Origin: Podocnemis expansa | Taxonomy: Eukaryota > Chordata > Testudines > Podocnemididae | DNA length: 64,000 nt | Assembly: GCA_007922195.1 (NCBI GenBank) | Contig: ML681989.1 | Coordinates: 50,467,893-50,531,892, forward strand | Reading direction: 5' to 3' | Shown: positions 1-9,873 of the stretch, piece by piece | Layout: each line of letters begins with the position of its first letter | How positions within the stretch are numbered: position 1 is the stretch's first letter | Translations under genes and position numbers: made by a program | The notes under the pieces: generated by a model | Seen by the model: only the letters and a program-made list of their open reading frames with translations | Databases searched by the model: none | Told to the model about the DNA's origin: nothing

Positions 1-285
1 GTATGTGGTGACTAGTGGTGTTCTGTTGTTTTCTTTCTTGGGCCTCTCCTGTAGTAGATGACATCGGGGAACCCGTCTAGCTCTGTCAGTTTGTTTTCTT
101 ACTTCCCCACGTGGGTACTGTAGTTTCAAGAATGCTTGATAGAGATCCTCGAGATGTCTGTCTCTGTCTGAGGGATCAGAGCAGATGCGGTTATATCTTA
201 GGGCTTGGCTGTAGACAATGGTTTGTGTGGTGTGTTTAGGACGGAAGCTCGAAGGATGTAGGTAACTATACCGATCAGTAGGTTT

Positions 286-870
286 TCAGTACAGGGTGGT
301 GGTGATGTGTCTATCCCTGATTTGTACTGTAGTGTCGAGAAAGTGGATCTCCTGTGTGGAGTGTTCCAGGCTCAATTTGATGGTGGAGTGGAAACTGTTG
401 AAAACTGTGTGAAAATCTTCAAGAGCATCCCTGCCACGTGTCCAGATGATGAAGGTGTCATCAATGTAGCATAGGTAAAGAAGAGGTGTTTTGGGATGAG
501 ACTTGAGGAAACGTTGTTCTAAGTCACCCATAAAGATGTTGGCATATTGTTGGGCCATGTGGGTGCCCATAGCGGTGCCACTGATTTGAAGATATAAATG
601 ATCCTCACATCCGAAGTGGTTGTGGGTGAGTGCAAAGTCACAAAGTTCAGTCACAAGCTGTGCTGTGGCATCATCTGGGATGGGTCTTCTAATAGCTTGC
701 AATCCATCCTTGTGTGGGATGTTGGTGTAAAGAGCTTCTACATCCATAGTGGCCAGAATGGTGTTTTCTGGAAGTTCTCCAATGGACTGTATTTTCTTCA
801 GGAAGTCCACGGTGTCTTGAAGATAGCTAGGGGTGTTGATAACGTAGGGTCTGAGGAGGGAGTCCACATA
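286..870 (-). pseudogene. PLE reverse transcriptase core, broken
   Basis: About 195 residues of RT palm read without a stop, from YVDSLLRPYVIN through motif A (TMDVEALYTNIP), motif B (GTAMGTHMAQQYANIF) and motif C (YIDDTFIIW) to FLDTTVQIRDRH. In the intact relative at 20.7 kb the frame continues into RKPTDRYSYLHPS. Here the first Arg codon after LY is TGA, a typical CpG transition. Upstream, the frame is split by the inserted element that ends at 888. The palm residues look intact but no functional protein can be made. Confidence 0.88.
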
Positions 871-887
871 GACACATAGGCCAGCAG

Positions 888-1271
888 CAATGTTTCCTCT
901 AACAGCCACCGGCAGCTGAGCAACTCCTGTTGCTCGCTGCATGGGGCCCCCCACCCCCGTGTGGGCCCGATCCTGGTGCCCCGCCCCCGCGGGCCCGATC
1001 CTGGCGCCCCCCCCCCCCCCCGCTCCCCTGCTTACCTTGCATGGCTCTCACAGCTCCTGGGCCAGAGAAGCACTAACGGAGCATGCTCAGATATTCTGGG
1101 CATGCTCCGTTAGAGCTTCTCTGGGCGGGAGTTTTCAAAACTCCCAGTCACAGAGGAGCTCTATGCAGGGACTCTGGCTGCCAGCCGTGCGCGGCTGGCA
1201 GTCTTCCCTGTGTGGGGGGGGCTATGGCGGGCTGCGTGGCCACACGGCCGCGCAGCTTAGAGGGAACATTG
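888..1271. mobile_element. GC-rich hAT-like non-autonomous element in PLE copy 1
   Basis: Inverted ends are CAATGTTTCCTCTAA on the left and TTAGAGGGAACATTG on the right. They are flanked by 8-bp sequences GCCAGCAG (880-887) and GCTGGCAG (1272-1279), an imperfect duplication (6 of 8). The interior is GC-rich with no open frame of note. Eight-base duplications and this type of end suggest the hAT superfamily. A longer relative with matching ends lies at 40393-41239. Confidence 0.75.
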
Positions 1272-1326
1272 GCTGGCAGTAAGAGTGCCAATGCCTGAGA
1301 TGATGGGGCATCCAGGGTTTCCTTTT

Positions 1327-1916
1327 TTATGGATTTTTAGGTAGTAAATAGAACATCCCTGGCCGCGGTTCTGGTGGTGTTTCTGTCTTTATATGTTCCT
1401 GTGCTGTCTTAGGGATTTTTCTTGAGTGGGCGTCATAGCTCCTTTTGGTATTCCTCAGTGGGGTCAGAGGAAAGTGGTCTGTAGAATGCTGTGTTGGAGA
1501 GTTGTTTATAAGCCTCCCGATCATAATCCAATTTATTAATGATGAGAACTGCACCTCCTTTGTCAGCCTCCTTAATGATAATGTCAGAGTTGTTTCTGAG
1601 GCTGTTGATGGCATTGCGTTCTGCAGGGCTGAGGTTATGATGTAAAGGATGTTCTTTGTCCATGATGTCAGCCTTGGCACGGTGGCGGAAACAATCAATG
1701 TAGATGTCAAGTCTCTTGTTTCGACCCTCTGGAGGAGTCCACGAATATTTCTTCTTGTAGTGTTTGGAGGAAGGTATCTGTGTCAGTGCTTTGATCTGTG
1801 GTGTTATGGAAATATTCTTTGAGTCTTAGATGGCGAAAATAGGCCTCTAGGTCACTGCAGAATTTTATCTTATGTGTGGCAATTGTGGGGCAGAAGGAAA
1901 GTCCCCAAGATAGCAC
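1327..1916 (-). pseudogene. PLE region upstream of the RT core, frameshifted
   Basis: Two overlapping frames together give the segment before the RT palm: SWGLSFCPTIATHKIKF near 1900, then NLSPAERNAINSLRNNSDII and KEADKGGAVLIINKLDYD near 1600-1530, then the SDPTEEYQKEL region. The equivalent stretch starts the 19.2-kb copy (KDADKGVAVVIMDKLDYD). The frame changes at least twice. I treat these as one decayed coding region. Confidence 0.8.
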
Positions 1917-1940
1917 AGATTCCTCTGCTGGGGTAAGTTT

Positions 1941-2420
1941 TTAGCTTGAGAGATTAACAATGTTGCTGGCTGGGTTGTAGGTGTCACTCTTGTTTTCTGA
2001 AGTGGTGTATAGTAGTTTATACAGTTTGGTATCTTTTTTCTTCTGTAGGAAAGAAAAGTGTGTGTTGTAGATGGATTTTCTCCTTGTTGTGAAGTCCAGC
2101 CATGTAGAAGAATGTGTTGTAGGTTGGTTTTCCATGAGGGAATCTAGTTTTGAGAGTTCATTTTTAATTTTCCTCTGTTTGCTGTACAGGATGCTGATCA
2201 GGTGGTTTCTGAGTTTCTGTGATAGTGTATGGCATAATCTCTTATTGTAGTCTGTGTAATATGTCGATTGTAAAGGATTTTTTACCTTCAGTCCATTAGG
2301 TATAATGTCCAGTTGTTTGCATTTAGAAAAGAAGATGATGTCTGTCTGAATCTGAGCGAGTTGTTTCTGTAAGTTGATGGATTTCCACTTCAAACAGCTG
2401 TATTTAGTGCCTTGCATCCT
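1941..2420 (-). pseudogene. PLE N-terminal region, basic, one stop at its end
   Basis: About 160 codons open on the minus strand, starting near MQGTKYSCLKWKSIN. The segment is rich in Lys and Gln, looks helical (QKLRNHLISILYSKQRKIKN), and ends NIVNLSS before a TAA that follows in frame. Reading resumes with KLTPAEESVLSWG. It corresponds to the leader region before the RT of PLEs. No catalytic residues are expected here. Confidence 0.7.
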
Positions 2421-2428
2421 GTCAAATT

Positions 2429-3076
2429 CCAAAGGTATAGCCGTGTTAGTAGGTCCTAATCAAGCCTGCTACTCCATCAAAGGCTCATTTACCTGCTCAT
2501 CTACTAATGTGATCTACGCCATCATGTGCAAGAAGTGCCCCAACACCTTATGCATTGGACAAACAGGACGATCGCTGTGCAAAAGGATAAATGAACACAG
2601 AGCTGATATCAGAAATCACAAAACAAAGAAACCAGTTGCTGAGCACTTCCATCTTTCTAATCACTCGATAAATAATTTGTTAATGACTGTCGCCAGAGAT
2701 GTGGCTGGGACATCAAGACTTCAAAGAGAAACAGCTGAACTCGAATTAATATGCAAGCTAAATTCTGTGAAAGCAGGACTTAATCGAGACTATGGGTTCT
2801 TGTCCCATTACAAAGGGTAATTTGACTTCAGGCTTCCCATGGTTTGAGCCTGTAAACTGCTCTGATTTGCTGTTACTTTATGACCTGATCCTATGTTTTA
2901 CACCCCCTTGCATTTATTTTCATTCCGTTCTGTAAGTTCACCCATCTTCGAAGCATCTGAGGAAGTGGGATTTTCTCCCATGAAAGCTCATGCGAAAAAT
3001 AAATCTGTTAGTCTTAAAGTGCCACACGACTCCTTGGTTTTTTTGCTGGACTAGACTAACATGGCTATCCCTTTGG
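2429..3076 (+). mobile_element. Short PLE insertion with inverted ends (copy 2)
   Basis: A 648-bp 5'-truncated PLE inserted right at the 5' end of copy 1, in the opposite direction. It opens with CCAAAGGTATAGCCGTG and closes with the inverse of nearly the same word (CATGGCTATCCCTTTGG). AAATT is found on both sides (2424-2428 and 3077-3081). Between are the GIY-YIG region and the PLE 3' tail. The inverted ends are supplied by the element's terminal sequence; only a few bases separate the leader from coding sequence. Confidence 0.8.
2449..2820 (+). CDS. PLE GIY-YIG endonuclease domain fragment
   Basis: The open frame holds the C-terminal endonuclease of a Penelope-like element: a Cys-rich lead-in (CSSTNVIYAIMCKKCPNTL), then CIGQTGRSLCKRINEHRADI, then KPVAEHFHLSNHSINNL and TSRLQRETAELELICKLNS, ending GFLSHYKG and stop. 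The domain nicks target DNA in this class. The usual YIGQT has become CIGQT here, so the second catalytic Tyr of the YIG half is Cys. There is no RT in this fragment, so it is a relic despite the open frame. Confidence 0.82.
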   Translation, partial: VGPNQACYSIKGSFTCSSTNVIYAIMCKKCPNTLCIGQTGRSLCKRINEHRADIRNHKTKKPVAEHFHLSNHSINNLLMTVARDVAGTSRLQRETAELELICKLNSVKAGLNRDYGFLSHYKG

Positions 3077-3081
3077 AAATT

Positions 3082-5239
3082 GGAAACTATAGTGCCTGTT
3101 AAACTATATGCACAATATGACTTCTGCAGTGTACTGGGCATGCTGGGCAAACCTGAGTGTGAAAGCCCCAGTGTAGTATGAAATGTAGCAGAATCCCTCA
3201 AAGAAAACGTTGCTACTAGAGAAGGAAGCCACAGGCCTTTCCTAAAGGAGACTGCCCTGCCAGATATGCAAGCTCACTTTTCTCTCAGATGATTTAACTG
3301 CTGATGAAGTTGAGGACTTAACACACAAAGAGACCACAAAAATCAGGGAGCTAAGGCCTGTTAGCAGATCCCACACTGGGAAAAAGAGCTGGGAGACTGC
3401 CACAGGTGATGTATAGGAGGAACACAGGGGGCCTTAGGCATATAATAAGCAGGTGGCCACCTAGGGCTTCATGCTTGAAGGGACACCATGATGTTTACAG
3501 TCAATCAAGTCATTTTTCTCCCTTTGAGAACAGTAGCATTGCTGGTGCTTGACACAGGAGGCATGCGCCCCAAGTCTCAGCACTAGCAACCCGAGTGGCG
3601 GCAGCCTAACCCATCCTCATCCCCGTCCAGGGCTCCGGAGCTGGGTCGGCCATGGCGTAGATCGCCTTTCCCAGTCCCGGCCCTGGCCACAGCCAGGGAT
3701 CCAGGGCCAGGCTGCCAGCTGGAAGCAGCAGGACTTCGATCCAGGACCTGCTTGGGGCCCCAAGGAACTGGATCAGGCTGGGGCCCTGAATCAGGCCTGA
3801 AGGTGGGGGGGGGGGGGCACAGGGCCTGGGCCCCAGGTCTTTTTCCAGGGCAGTCACCCTTGTTTGAGGAATTTCTGCTTAGTTGTCCCCCTGTTACTCC
3901 TTTTCCACCCACACTCACACAACTGGACGGAAGGAGAAGCATCTTTCCAAGGATGAAATAATTCAAACAGTGGATTGGAAAGGCTGTTTAGCCCAGCAGG
4001 AGGGAAGAAATGAGGAACAGTGGGGCAGGGCAGCAAACTCCATTTTAAACCTGGGACAGAAATGGCTCTAGAATGGGCCCTGAGAATGTGTTTCAAACAT
4101 TCTGTGTGTTAGGATAAACCTGAATGTTAATCTGAACAAAGATGACTCTTTTGTTGTTTGCCCATTATTGCTACAATATGTTTGTATAGAGAGCATGAGT
4201 TAAGAGACAGCATTATTTCTCTATTTCTTTACTTTTTATTTGCATATCTCATATTTAGATTGTGCTAGCTGATATACAAGTAATTTTATTCGTTGCCTGT
4301 TGTTATCTCCCTAATTCTATTTTTATTTTTAAAAGTCACTTTAAACAAAAACTCCAATCAATCTATGCAACAAATAATGTAAAATTGTTATTTGTGACTT
4401 TTACTGCTATTTACCCTGATAGCTCTTTGTTGAAGCTAACTGCATTTTAAAAGGATGATCTGTGTTAGATGACTACCCAATGCAATTCATAAATTCCAGA
4501 GGCACAACTGGAAAATTCATTCAGAGTGTAGTCAACAACATGGGTCAAATAAATCTAAATGATAAACACTTCAAAAACATTTATTACTATAGCACCTAGA
4601 CACAGTATGTGGATTACAAAAAATAGTGGGATCCATCCAGAAGGGACCATCAACTTTCCATTAATTTGCTGTCGCTGCTGGTTTTAAGCATTAGATGAAA
4701 ATAATGGAGGTTATATGGTGGTCACAAGTTTGGAACTTGAAAATTTTGAAATACTGAAATCTTTGATGTTTTTTGATACAGATTTTGCACTATTTTGTTT
4801 TGGTGTGTCTGCTTGTCTATACATCAGTGTGTGTTTTCATAACAGTCAGAGTGTAGGCATTATTCCACTCACATTCTGTCTCTGATAACAGAAGATGAGT
4901 GAGATTGAACCTGAAAGGAGTCTGCTCTTGAGCTAAAAATGAAAACAAAAGGGCTGGATTCTCTCCTCCATTTGATATCTCTCTGCTTTGCATTAAAGAG
5001 GGGGAAGCTGTCTGGGAGCTGGCTATGGCTCCCTGATTCTGTGGGCTGGTCTATACAAGCTCCAGCCCAAGGATGGGGGGCTGCTCTAACCTACACTATT
5101 GCTGAATATAAGGACCCCATATCAGTTGGAAATTGGCAAACAGAATTTAGACATGCCTTCTGCTGTCTTTTTCTGCTTCCAAAACACCTCTTCCTCCTTT
5201 AAAAGGTTGGGAAATACTGTTGGTGCAGGACTTGAGATT
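3082..5239. other. No gene seen; GC-rich stretch at 3.5-3.85 kb
   Basis: Mostly AT-rich sequence without a supported gene. Positions 3540-3870 are GC-rich with a G run at 3807-3816 and resemble the interiors of the GC-rich hAT-like elements elsewhere in the window, but I could not place both ends. Short frames here look random. Confidence 0.5.
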
Positions 5240-5263
5240 CTGCTCTCAAATCATAGGATCATA

Positions 5264-5688
5264 GGGTGTGTTCACACAGCCTCCGTATTCCGAAACAACG
5301 GAGGTTGTTTCAAAATCAGGTTTCGGCTGTTCACACGACGCACGGTTGTTTTGAAACAAGTTAGACCTAGTCTGTGGGCAAAACAACGTTGTTTCGCAAA
5401 GGTTGTTTCGAAACAACGCCGTGCGAACTTGTTGTTTCGAAACAATGGTGGTTTCAAAACATCTTGTTTCGAAACAACCGTCGTCTGAACGTGTTGTTTC
5501 GAAATGACGGTGAGTCGTTTCGAAATAACTGTTGTCCGGAACTGCTATTTCAATTCCAGCTTTTCTCCTTATTTCAAAGTGACTTTTTTGCTAATTCGAA
5601 ATAAGTCACTTCGAAACAAGATGTTATTTCAATACAAGTTGTTTCGGAACAACCATATCGAAATAACACCCTGTGTGAGAACACAGCC
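5264..5688. mobile_element. TCGA-palindrome MITE A (TTTCGAAA type)
   Basis: A 425-bp element inserted in the CR1 tail. Ends are GGGTGTGTTCACACAG and its inverse CTGTGTGAGAACACAGCC; ATA flanks both sides (5261-5263, 5689-5691), though the CR1 tail is itself repetitive. The interior holds eight or so copies of TTTCGAAA or one-base variants, many extended to GTTTCGAAACAAC. No coding sequence. Confidence 0.8.
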
Positions 5689-5831
5689 ATAGAATCATGT
5701 GTCATAGGTCATCTAGTCCAACCCCCTGCCAGAGGCAGGACCACTCCCACTAAACCATCCCAGTCATGGTTTTGTCCAGCTGGGCCTTAAACACCTCCAA
5801 AGCTGGAGATTCCACCACCTCCCTCGGCAGC

Positions 5832-6793
5832 TCATTCCAAGGCTTCACCACTTGCTTTAGTAAAAAAGTTTTTTCTAATATCCAGCCTCGACCTCCCTAA
5901 CTGCAACTTGAGACCATTGCTCCTCATTCTGTCCTCTGTTATTACCGAGAACAGTCGAGCTCCATCTTCCTTAGAGCATCCCTTCAAGTAGTTGAAGGTT
6001 GCTATCAAATCCCTCCTCACTCTTCTCTTCTGCAGACTAAATAAGCCTAATGCTTTTAGTCTTTCCTCATAGGGCTTGTGCTCCAGCCCTTTAATCATTT
6101 TGGTTGCCCTCTGCTGAACTCTCTCTAGCATGTCCCTGTCCTTTTTGTAGTGGGGAGCCCAAAACTGAACACAGTATTCTAGATGTGGCCTCACCAGTGC
6201 AGAATAGAGGGGAATGATCAAATCCCTTGATCTGCTGGTAACACTTCTTTTGATGCAGCCCAGTATGCCATTGGCCTTTTTGGCAGCAAGAGCACACTGC
6301 TGACTCATATCTAGCTTCCCACCCACCATGACCCCCAGGTCCTTTTCTACACTGCTGCTACTTAGCTGAATATTTCCCAGCCTGTAGCAGTGCATGGGGT
6401 TTTTCCGTCCCACGGGCAGGATTTTACACTTGTCCTTATTGAATCTCATAAGATTTCTATTGGCCCACTGTTCCAATTTATCTAGGTCTCCCTGAATCCT
6501 GTCCTTGCCCTCCAACGTGTCTACTGGTCCCCCCAGCTTGGTGTCATCTACGAATTTACTGAGAGTGCAGTCTATTCCATCATCCAGATCATTGATGAAA
6601 ATGTTGAACAGAACCGGCCCCAGGACTGACCCCTGGAGCACACCACTCATGACTGGCTGCCAGCTAGACATGGAACCATTGATTCCTACATGCTGAAACC
6701 ATTGATCTAGCCAGTTTTCTATCCACCTTATAGTCCACCTATCCAACCCATACTTCCTTAATTTGCCAATGAGAATGCTGTGGGAAACTGTAT
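5832..6793 (-). pseudogene. CR1 reverse transcriptase, C-terminal two thirds
   Basis: More than 300 codons are open: [34 protein letters not shown], the catalytic box [10 protein letters not shown] (usual form FADD), then [17 protein letters not shown] and [20 protein letters not shown], ending in the helical tail. Near 5855 a one-base deletion throws the last part out of frame; the correct tail ([17 protein letters not shown]) reads on in another frame to a stop near 5740. The protein would reverse transcribe CR1 RNA at the target site. The N-terminal side is lost in the assembly gap. Confidence 0.9.
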
Positions 6794-7193
6794 NNNNNNN
6801 NNNNNNNNNNNNNNNNNNNNNNNNNNNNNNNNNNNNNNNNNNNNNNNNNNNNNNNNNNNNNNNNNNNNNNNNNNNNNNNNNNNNNNNNNNNNNNNNNNNN
6901 NNNNNNNNNNNNNNNNNNNNNNNNNNNNNNNNNNNNNNNNNNNNNNNNNNNNNNNNNNNNNNNNNNNNNNNNNNNNNNNNNNNNNNNNNNNNNNNNNNNN
7001 NNNNNNNNNNNNNNNNNNNNNNNNNNNNNNNNNNNNNNNNNNNNNNNNNNNNNNNNNNNNNNNNNNNNNNNNNNNNNNNNNNNNNNNNNNNNNNNNNNNN
7101 NNNNNNNNNNNNNNNNNNNNNNNNNNNNNNNNNNNNNNNNNNNNNNNNNNNNNNNNNNNNNNNNNNNNNNNNNNNNNNNNNNNNNNNNNNNNN
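6794..7193. other. Assembly gap (400 N)
   Basis: Exactly 400 unknown bases. It hides the middle of the CR1 RT and the left end of MITE B. Any frame reading through it is an artefact. The round length suggests an estimated gap. Confidence 0.99.
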
Positions 7194-7521
7194 GCTGGCG
7201 GTGTCGGGGGAGAAGCCCAGGGCTGAGCCCCGCCGGTGCCTGCTGGCCAGGGGACACCCCTCAGCACCCTGGCCAAGGTGCTGAGTGTTCCCTGGCCAGG
7301 GTGCTGAGGCGGCAGCCCTTTAAATGTTGTTTCGGAACCTATTGTTCCAAAACAACATGTTCACATGCGTTGTTTCGAAACAAGCGTTTCGAAACAAGGT
7401 TGTTTCGTCCCCAAATGGGGTTTAACTTGTTTCGAAACAACTGTGCGTCATGTGAACATGGTTTTTTTTGTTTCGAAACAACGAGGTTGTTTCGAAACAA
7501 AAGTGCCGTGTGAACACAGCC
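7194..7521. mobile_element. TCGA-palindrome MITE B, right part (TTTCGAAA type, GC-rich core)
   Basis: The right end GTGTGAACACAGCC (7508-7521) matches MITE A. Then come several TTTCGAAA words (7320-7495), preceded by a GC-rich segment (7194-7315). This is the arrangement of the 777-bp element at 23199-23975. The left end is in the gap. It interrupts CR1 coding sequence right after the Asn-Ser codons of the IIFQNS motif. Confidence 0.75.
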
Positions 7522-8111
7522 CATGAGTTTTGAAAGATAATGGCCAGCGGTGCTGCTATCTCAACGGCCAATTTCCTTAGCATCCTTGGATGCAGTTTGT
7601 CTGGCCCCATGGACTTGTGCACATCCAGCTTCTTTAAGCAGTCCCTAACCTGACCTTCCATCACCAAGGGCCTCTCTTCTTCTCTCCAATCTGCCACACC
7701 CATGATAGTGGGCTGGGAGCTGACCCTGCCTGTGAAAACTGAAGCAAAAAAAGCATTGAGCACTTCAGCTTTTCCCTCATCCTCCGTCATGAGGATGCCT
7801 GTCCCATTCAGCAAGGGACCTACACTATCCCTGATCCTCTTCTTGTTATTAACATACTTGTAGAGCCCCTTCTTGTTATCCTTTACATCCCTCGCTAGCC
7901 GCAACTCCATTTGTCTTTTGGCCTTTCTGATTTTATCCCTGCAGTCCCTAGCAATATCTTTATATGCCTCTTTGGACATCTGACCAAGCTTCCACTTCCT
8001 GTAAGCTTCCTTTTTATGCTTAAGCTCAGAGCAGAGTTCTCTGCTAAGCGGTTCTGGCTGCCTCATGTGTTTGTTCTTTCTGCTAATTGGAATGGCAACT
8101 TCCTGTGCCAT
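7522..8111 (-). pseudogene. CR1 linker and N-terminal RT
   Basis: The open frame starts near AQEVAIPISRK, passes a Lys/Arg-rich segment (ARDCRDKIRKAKRQMELRLARDVK is in this region), and reaches KLDVHKSMGPDKLHPRML, the N-terminal RT signature of CR1, then PLAIIFQNS. At 7521 it runs into MITE B, and further codons to 7422 are MITE sequence. It is in the same frame as the endonuclease upstream, separated only by a stop near 8130. Confidence 0.9.
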
Positions 8112-8174
8112 TAGCAGAGTTTTTTAAAAATATAACCAACTCTCTTGGACTCCTTTCCCCTTCAGATTAGCTTC

Positions 8175-8838
8175 CTAAGGGATCCTGCCCATCAGTTCCC
8201 CGAGGGAGCCAAAATTTGCTTTTTTGAAGTCCAGGGTTTTTGTTTTGCTTCTTTCCTTCCTTCCTTTAATCAGGATCCTGAACTCAACCATGTTATGGTC
8301 ACTACTGCCTAGCTTGCCATTTACCTCTACGTCTCTGCTCAGTTCTTCCCTGTTTGTGAGCAGCAAGTCGAGCGGTTGAAGGCCCCTAGTTGGTTCCTCT
8401 AGCATTTGTACTAGAAAGTTGTCCCCAACACTCTCTAAAAATTTCCTGGATTGCCCATGCACTGCTGTATTGGCCTCCTAGCAGATGTCAGGGTAATTGA
8501 AGTCCCCCATCAGCACCAGGGCTTGTGATCTAGAAGCTTCTGCTAGTTGTCCATAGAACACCTCATCCACCTCCCACTTCTGGTCTGGTGGTCTATAGCA
8601 GACCCCCACCACAACATCCCCCTTGTTGCTTTCCCCTCTCAATGTAACCCACAGACTTTCTATTGGCATGCTTCCACTTCCATAATGGAGCTCTGAGCAG
8701 TCATAGAGCTCTTTTACATATAGTGCTACTCCTCCCCCTCTTCTTCCCTGCCTGTCCTTCCTGAACAGTTTATACCCATCCATGGCAGAGCTCCAGTCAT
8801 GCAGACTATCCCGCCATGTCTCTGTTAATCCATAGTGT
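8175..8838 (-). pseudogene. CR1 apurinic-like endonuclease, two amber stops
   Basis: Reads GLTETWRDSLHDWSSAMDGYKLF, RRGGGVALYVKE, VVVGVCYRPPDQKWEVDE, VLMGDFNYPDIC, then LDLLLTNREELS and GSSDHNMVEFRI. These are the ordered motifs of the EEP-type endonuclease of CR1, including the GDFN and SDHN boxes. The frame is unbroken except for TAG at 8478-8480 after DIC and TAG after MGRIP, both where CR1 has Trp (TGG). The endonuclease cuts the target to prime reverse transcription. Confidence 0.9.
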
Positions 8839-8850
8839 CCTTGCCATTTA

Positions 8851-9221
8851 AATCAATTGCAGTTTTCATACACAAAGAATAGGCTGGAAGATTATGACAT
8901 TCCCCTCCTGCAATCTGTAATGGTGTGTGGCTATGTCACCCAATTCTTCACTCCTGGGTCAGCTCATGCCCAACCTCCTGCATATAATCAGTCCCTCACC
9001 CAGAGGAGGAGCATTCTGGCTAGCCATTCATGGGGCAGACACCCAGAAAACACTCACAGTCCTAAATGCAACCCTGGGAACTACCATCTTTCAGGGTTCA
9101 GTGCTGTCCACTTCACCCTGCAAGCCCATTTACGCATGTCCGTCAATTTATCAAAGAAATTGTTGTGCACCAGCTCTGTCACTCTGTGCAGTCTTTGCAC
9201 ATCCTCAGTCCACATGCACTG
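8851..9221. other. No gene seen
   Basis: Unique-looking sequence between the CR1 start and the hAT element. It may be part of a longer LTR-like block continuing at 9874-10540, but I could not find matching ends. Confidence 0.35.
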
Positions 9222-9229
9222 CTTTAGAT

Positions 9230-9865
9230 CAATGGTTCCCAACTTTTTAACATCTGAGGACTCCTTGTCTATAGAAAAAAATCTTTGTGACCCCCTGGCC
9301 TCATGTGAGATGTCATGTTGCCACTATATGCTGCCCATGGCGGCAGAATCCAGCCCGCACTGTGGAGCAGCAGAGCACAGGCAGGGGGGCCACCAGTGGG
9401 CTCTGGCCCTGCCACGGAGTGGCTGAACCTGTGGTGAGGTCTGGTCCCAAGTCACCCCAACCCCCTCACAAACCCCCCTATCCTGCCACTGGCTTCCTCC
9501 ATTGACCAAGGCCAACCACCCCGCACCCTTTTCCCAGCTGCCTATTCCCAAGCCCAATCCCCCCACCCAGGGCACCCTTACCTGACTGCTGGAGCTGGAA
9601 GTGGCCATGCCACAGGCTGCTCCTCCCACCCTGAGCGTGATCAGGGGAGTTTTAAAAACTTCCAGCCCAGGAGTTCAGCAGGGGAGTTTTAAAAACTTCC
9701 AGCCTGGGGCAGAGCAGCTCCCTGCCATTGTCTGGGTGGTGCGTCAGTGTCTTGCTCCTGCCACCAGTGTCATCTATCCCCAGCCCCCAGCCTGTCCTCA
9801 GATCCCCTTCAAGTGACTCTGTGCCCCGCCCCCAGGGTCCATGGACCCCAGCTTGGGAACCACTG
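9230..9865. mobile_element. hAT-like non-autonomous element (636 bp)
   Basis: Ends CAATGGTTCCCAACTTTTT and AGCTTGGGAACCACTG are inverse matches. The 8-bp duplication CTTTAGAT is exact (9222-9229, 9866-9873). The interior is GC-rich, with the 18-base word GGGAGTTTTAAAAACTTC appearing twice (9646 and 9682 regions). Eight-base duplication and CA(R)TGG-type ends place it in the hAT superfamily. No transposase frame. Confidence 0.9.
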
Positions 9866-9873
9866 CTTTAGAT

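Larger units (their letters stand above)
1..2423 (-). mobile_element. Penelope-like element (copy 1), 5' part, runs off the left edge
   Basis: Reading right to left, this holds the N-terminal region and reverse transcriptase of a Penelope-like element. The 5' region (about 2420-1941) starts with a basic segment containing KSINLQKQLAQIQTDI. Next come NSDIIIKEADKGGAVLIINK (about 1590-1530) and the RT core with TMDVEALYTNIPHKDGL, GTAMGTHMAQQYANIF and the catalytic YIDD. The GIY-YIG part would lie left of the window. The copy is dead: a stop near 1938, a one-base frameshift near 1336 (extra A before the PKIHK-type motif), a CGA-to-TGA stop at 283-285 and a hAT-like insertion at 888-1271. The family call is firm because the 19.2-21.8 kb copy aligns along its length. 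Confidence 0.9.
5240..8850 (-). mobile_element. CR1 LINE, 5'-truncated, interrupted
   Basis: Reading right to left: apurinic endonuclease (8830-8175), linker (8170-8000), N-terminal RT (to about 7525), then a palindromic MITE and the 400-N gap, then the rest of RT (6790-5850), C-terminal tail and CR1 3' UTR with a short tail repeat near 5250 and 5690. The RT middle (between IIFQNSW and DTVSHSI-type sequence) falls in the gap. The copy starts at the endonuclease, a usual 5' truncation. Reading frames are hit by amber stops and one frameshift but are otherwise well kept, so it is fairly young. Confidence 0.92.

Noticed and set aside
5264..5688. Regularly spaced palindromic words that could recall a CRISPR array
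   Set aside because: Spacing is irregular, there are no unique spacers of constant size, the host is a vertebrate, and the block has transposon ends with a target duplication.
6739..7284. Long frames of about 170 codons on both strands
   Set aside because: They run through the 400-N gap and are made almost wholly of unknown residues.
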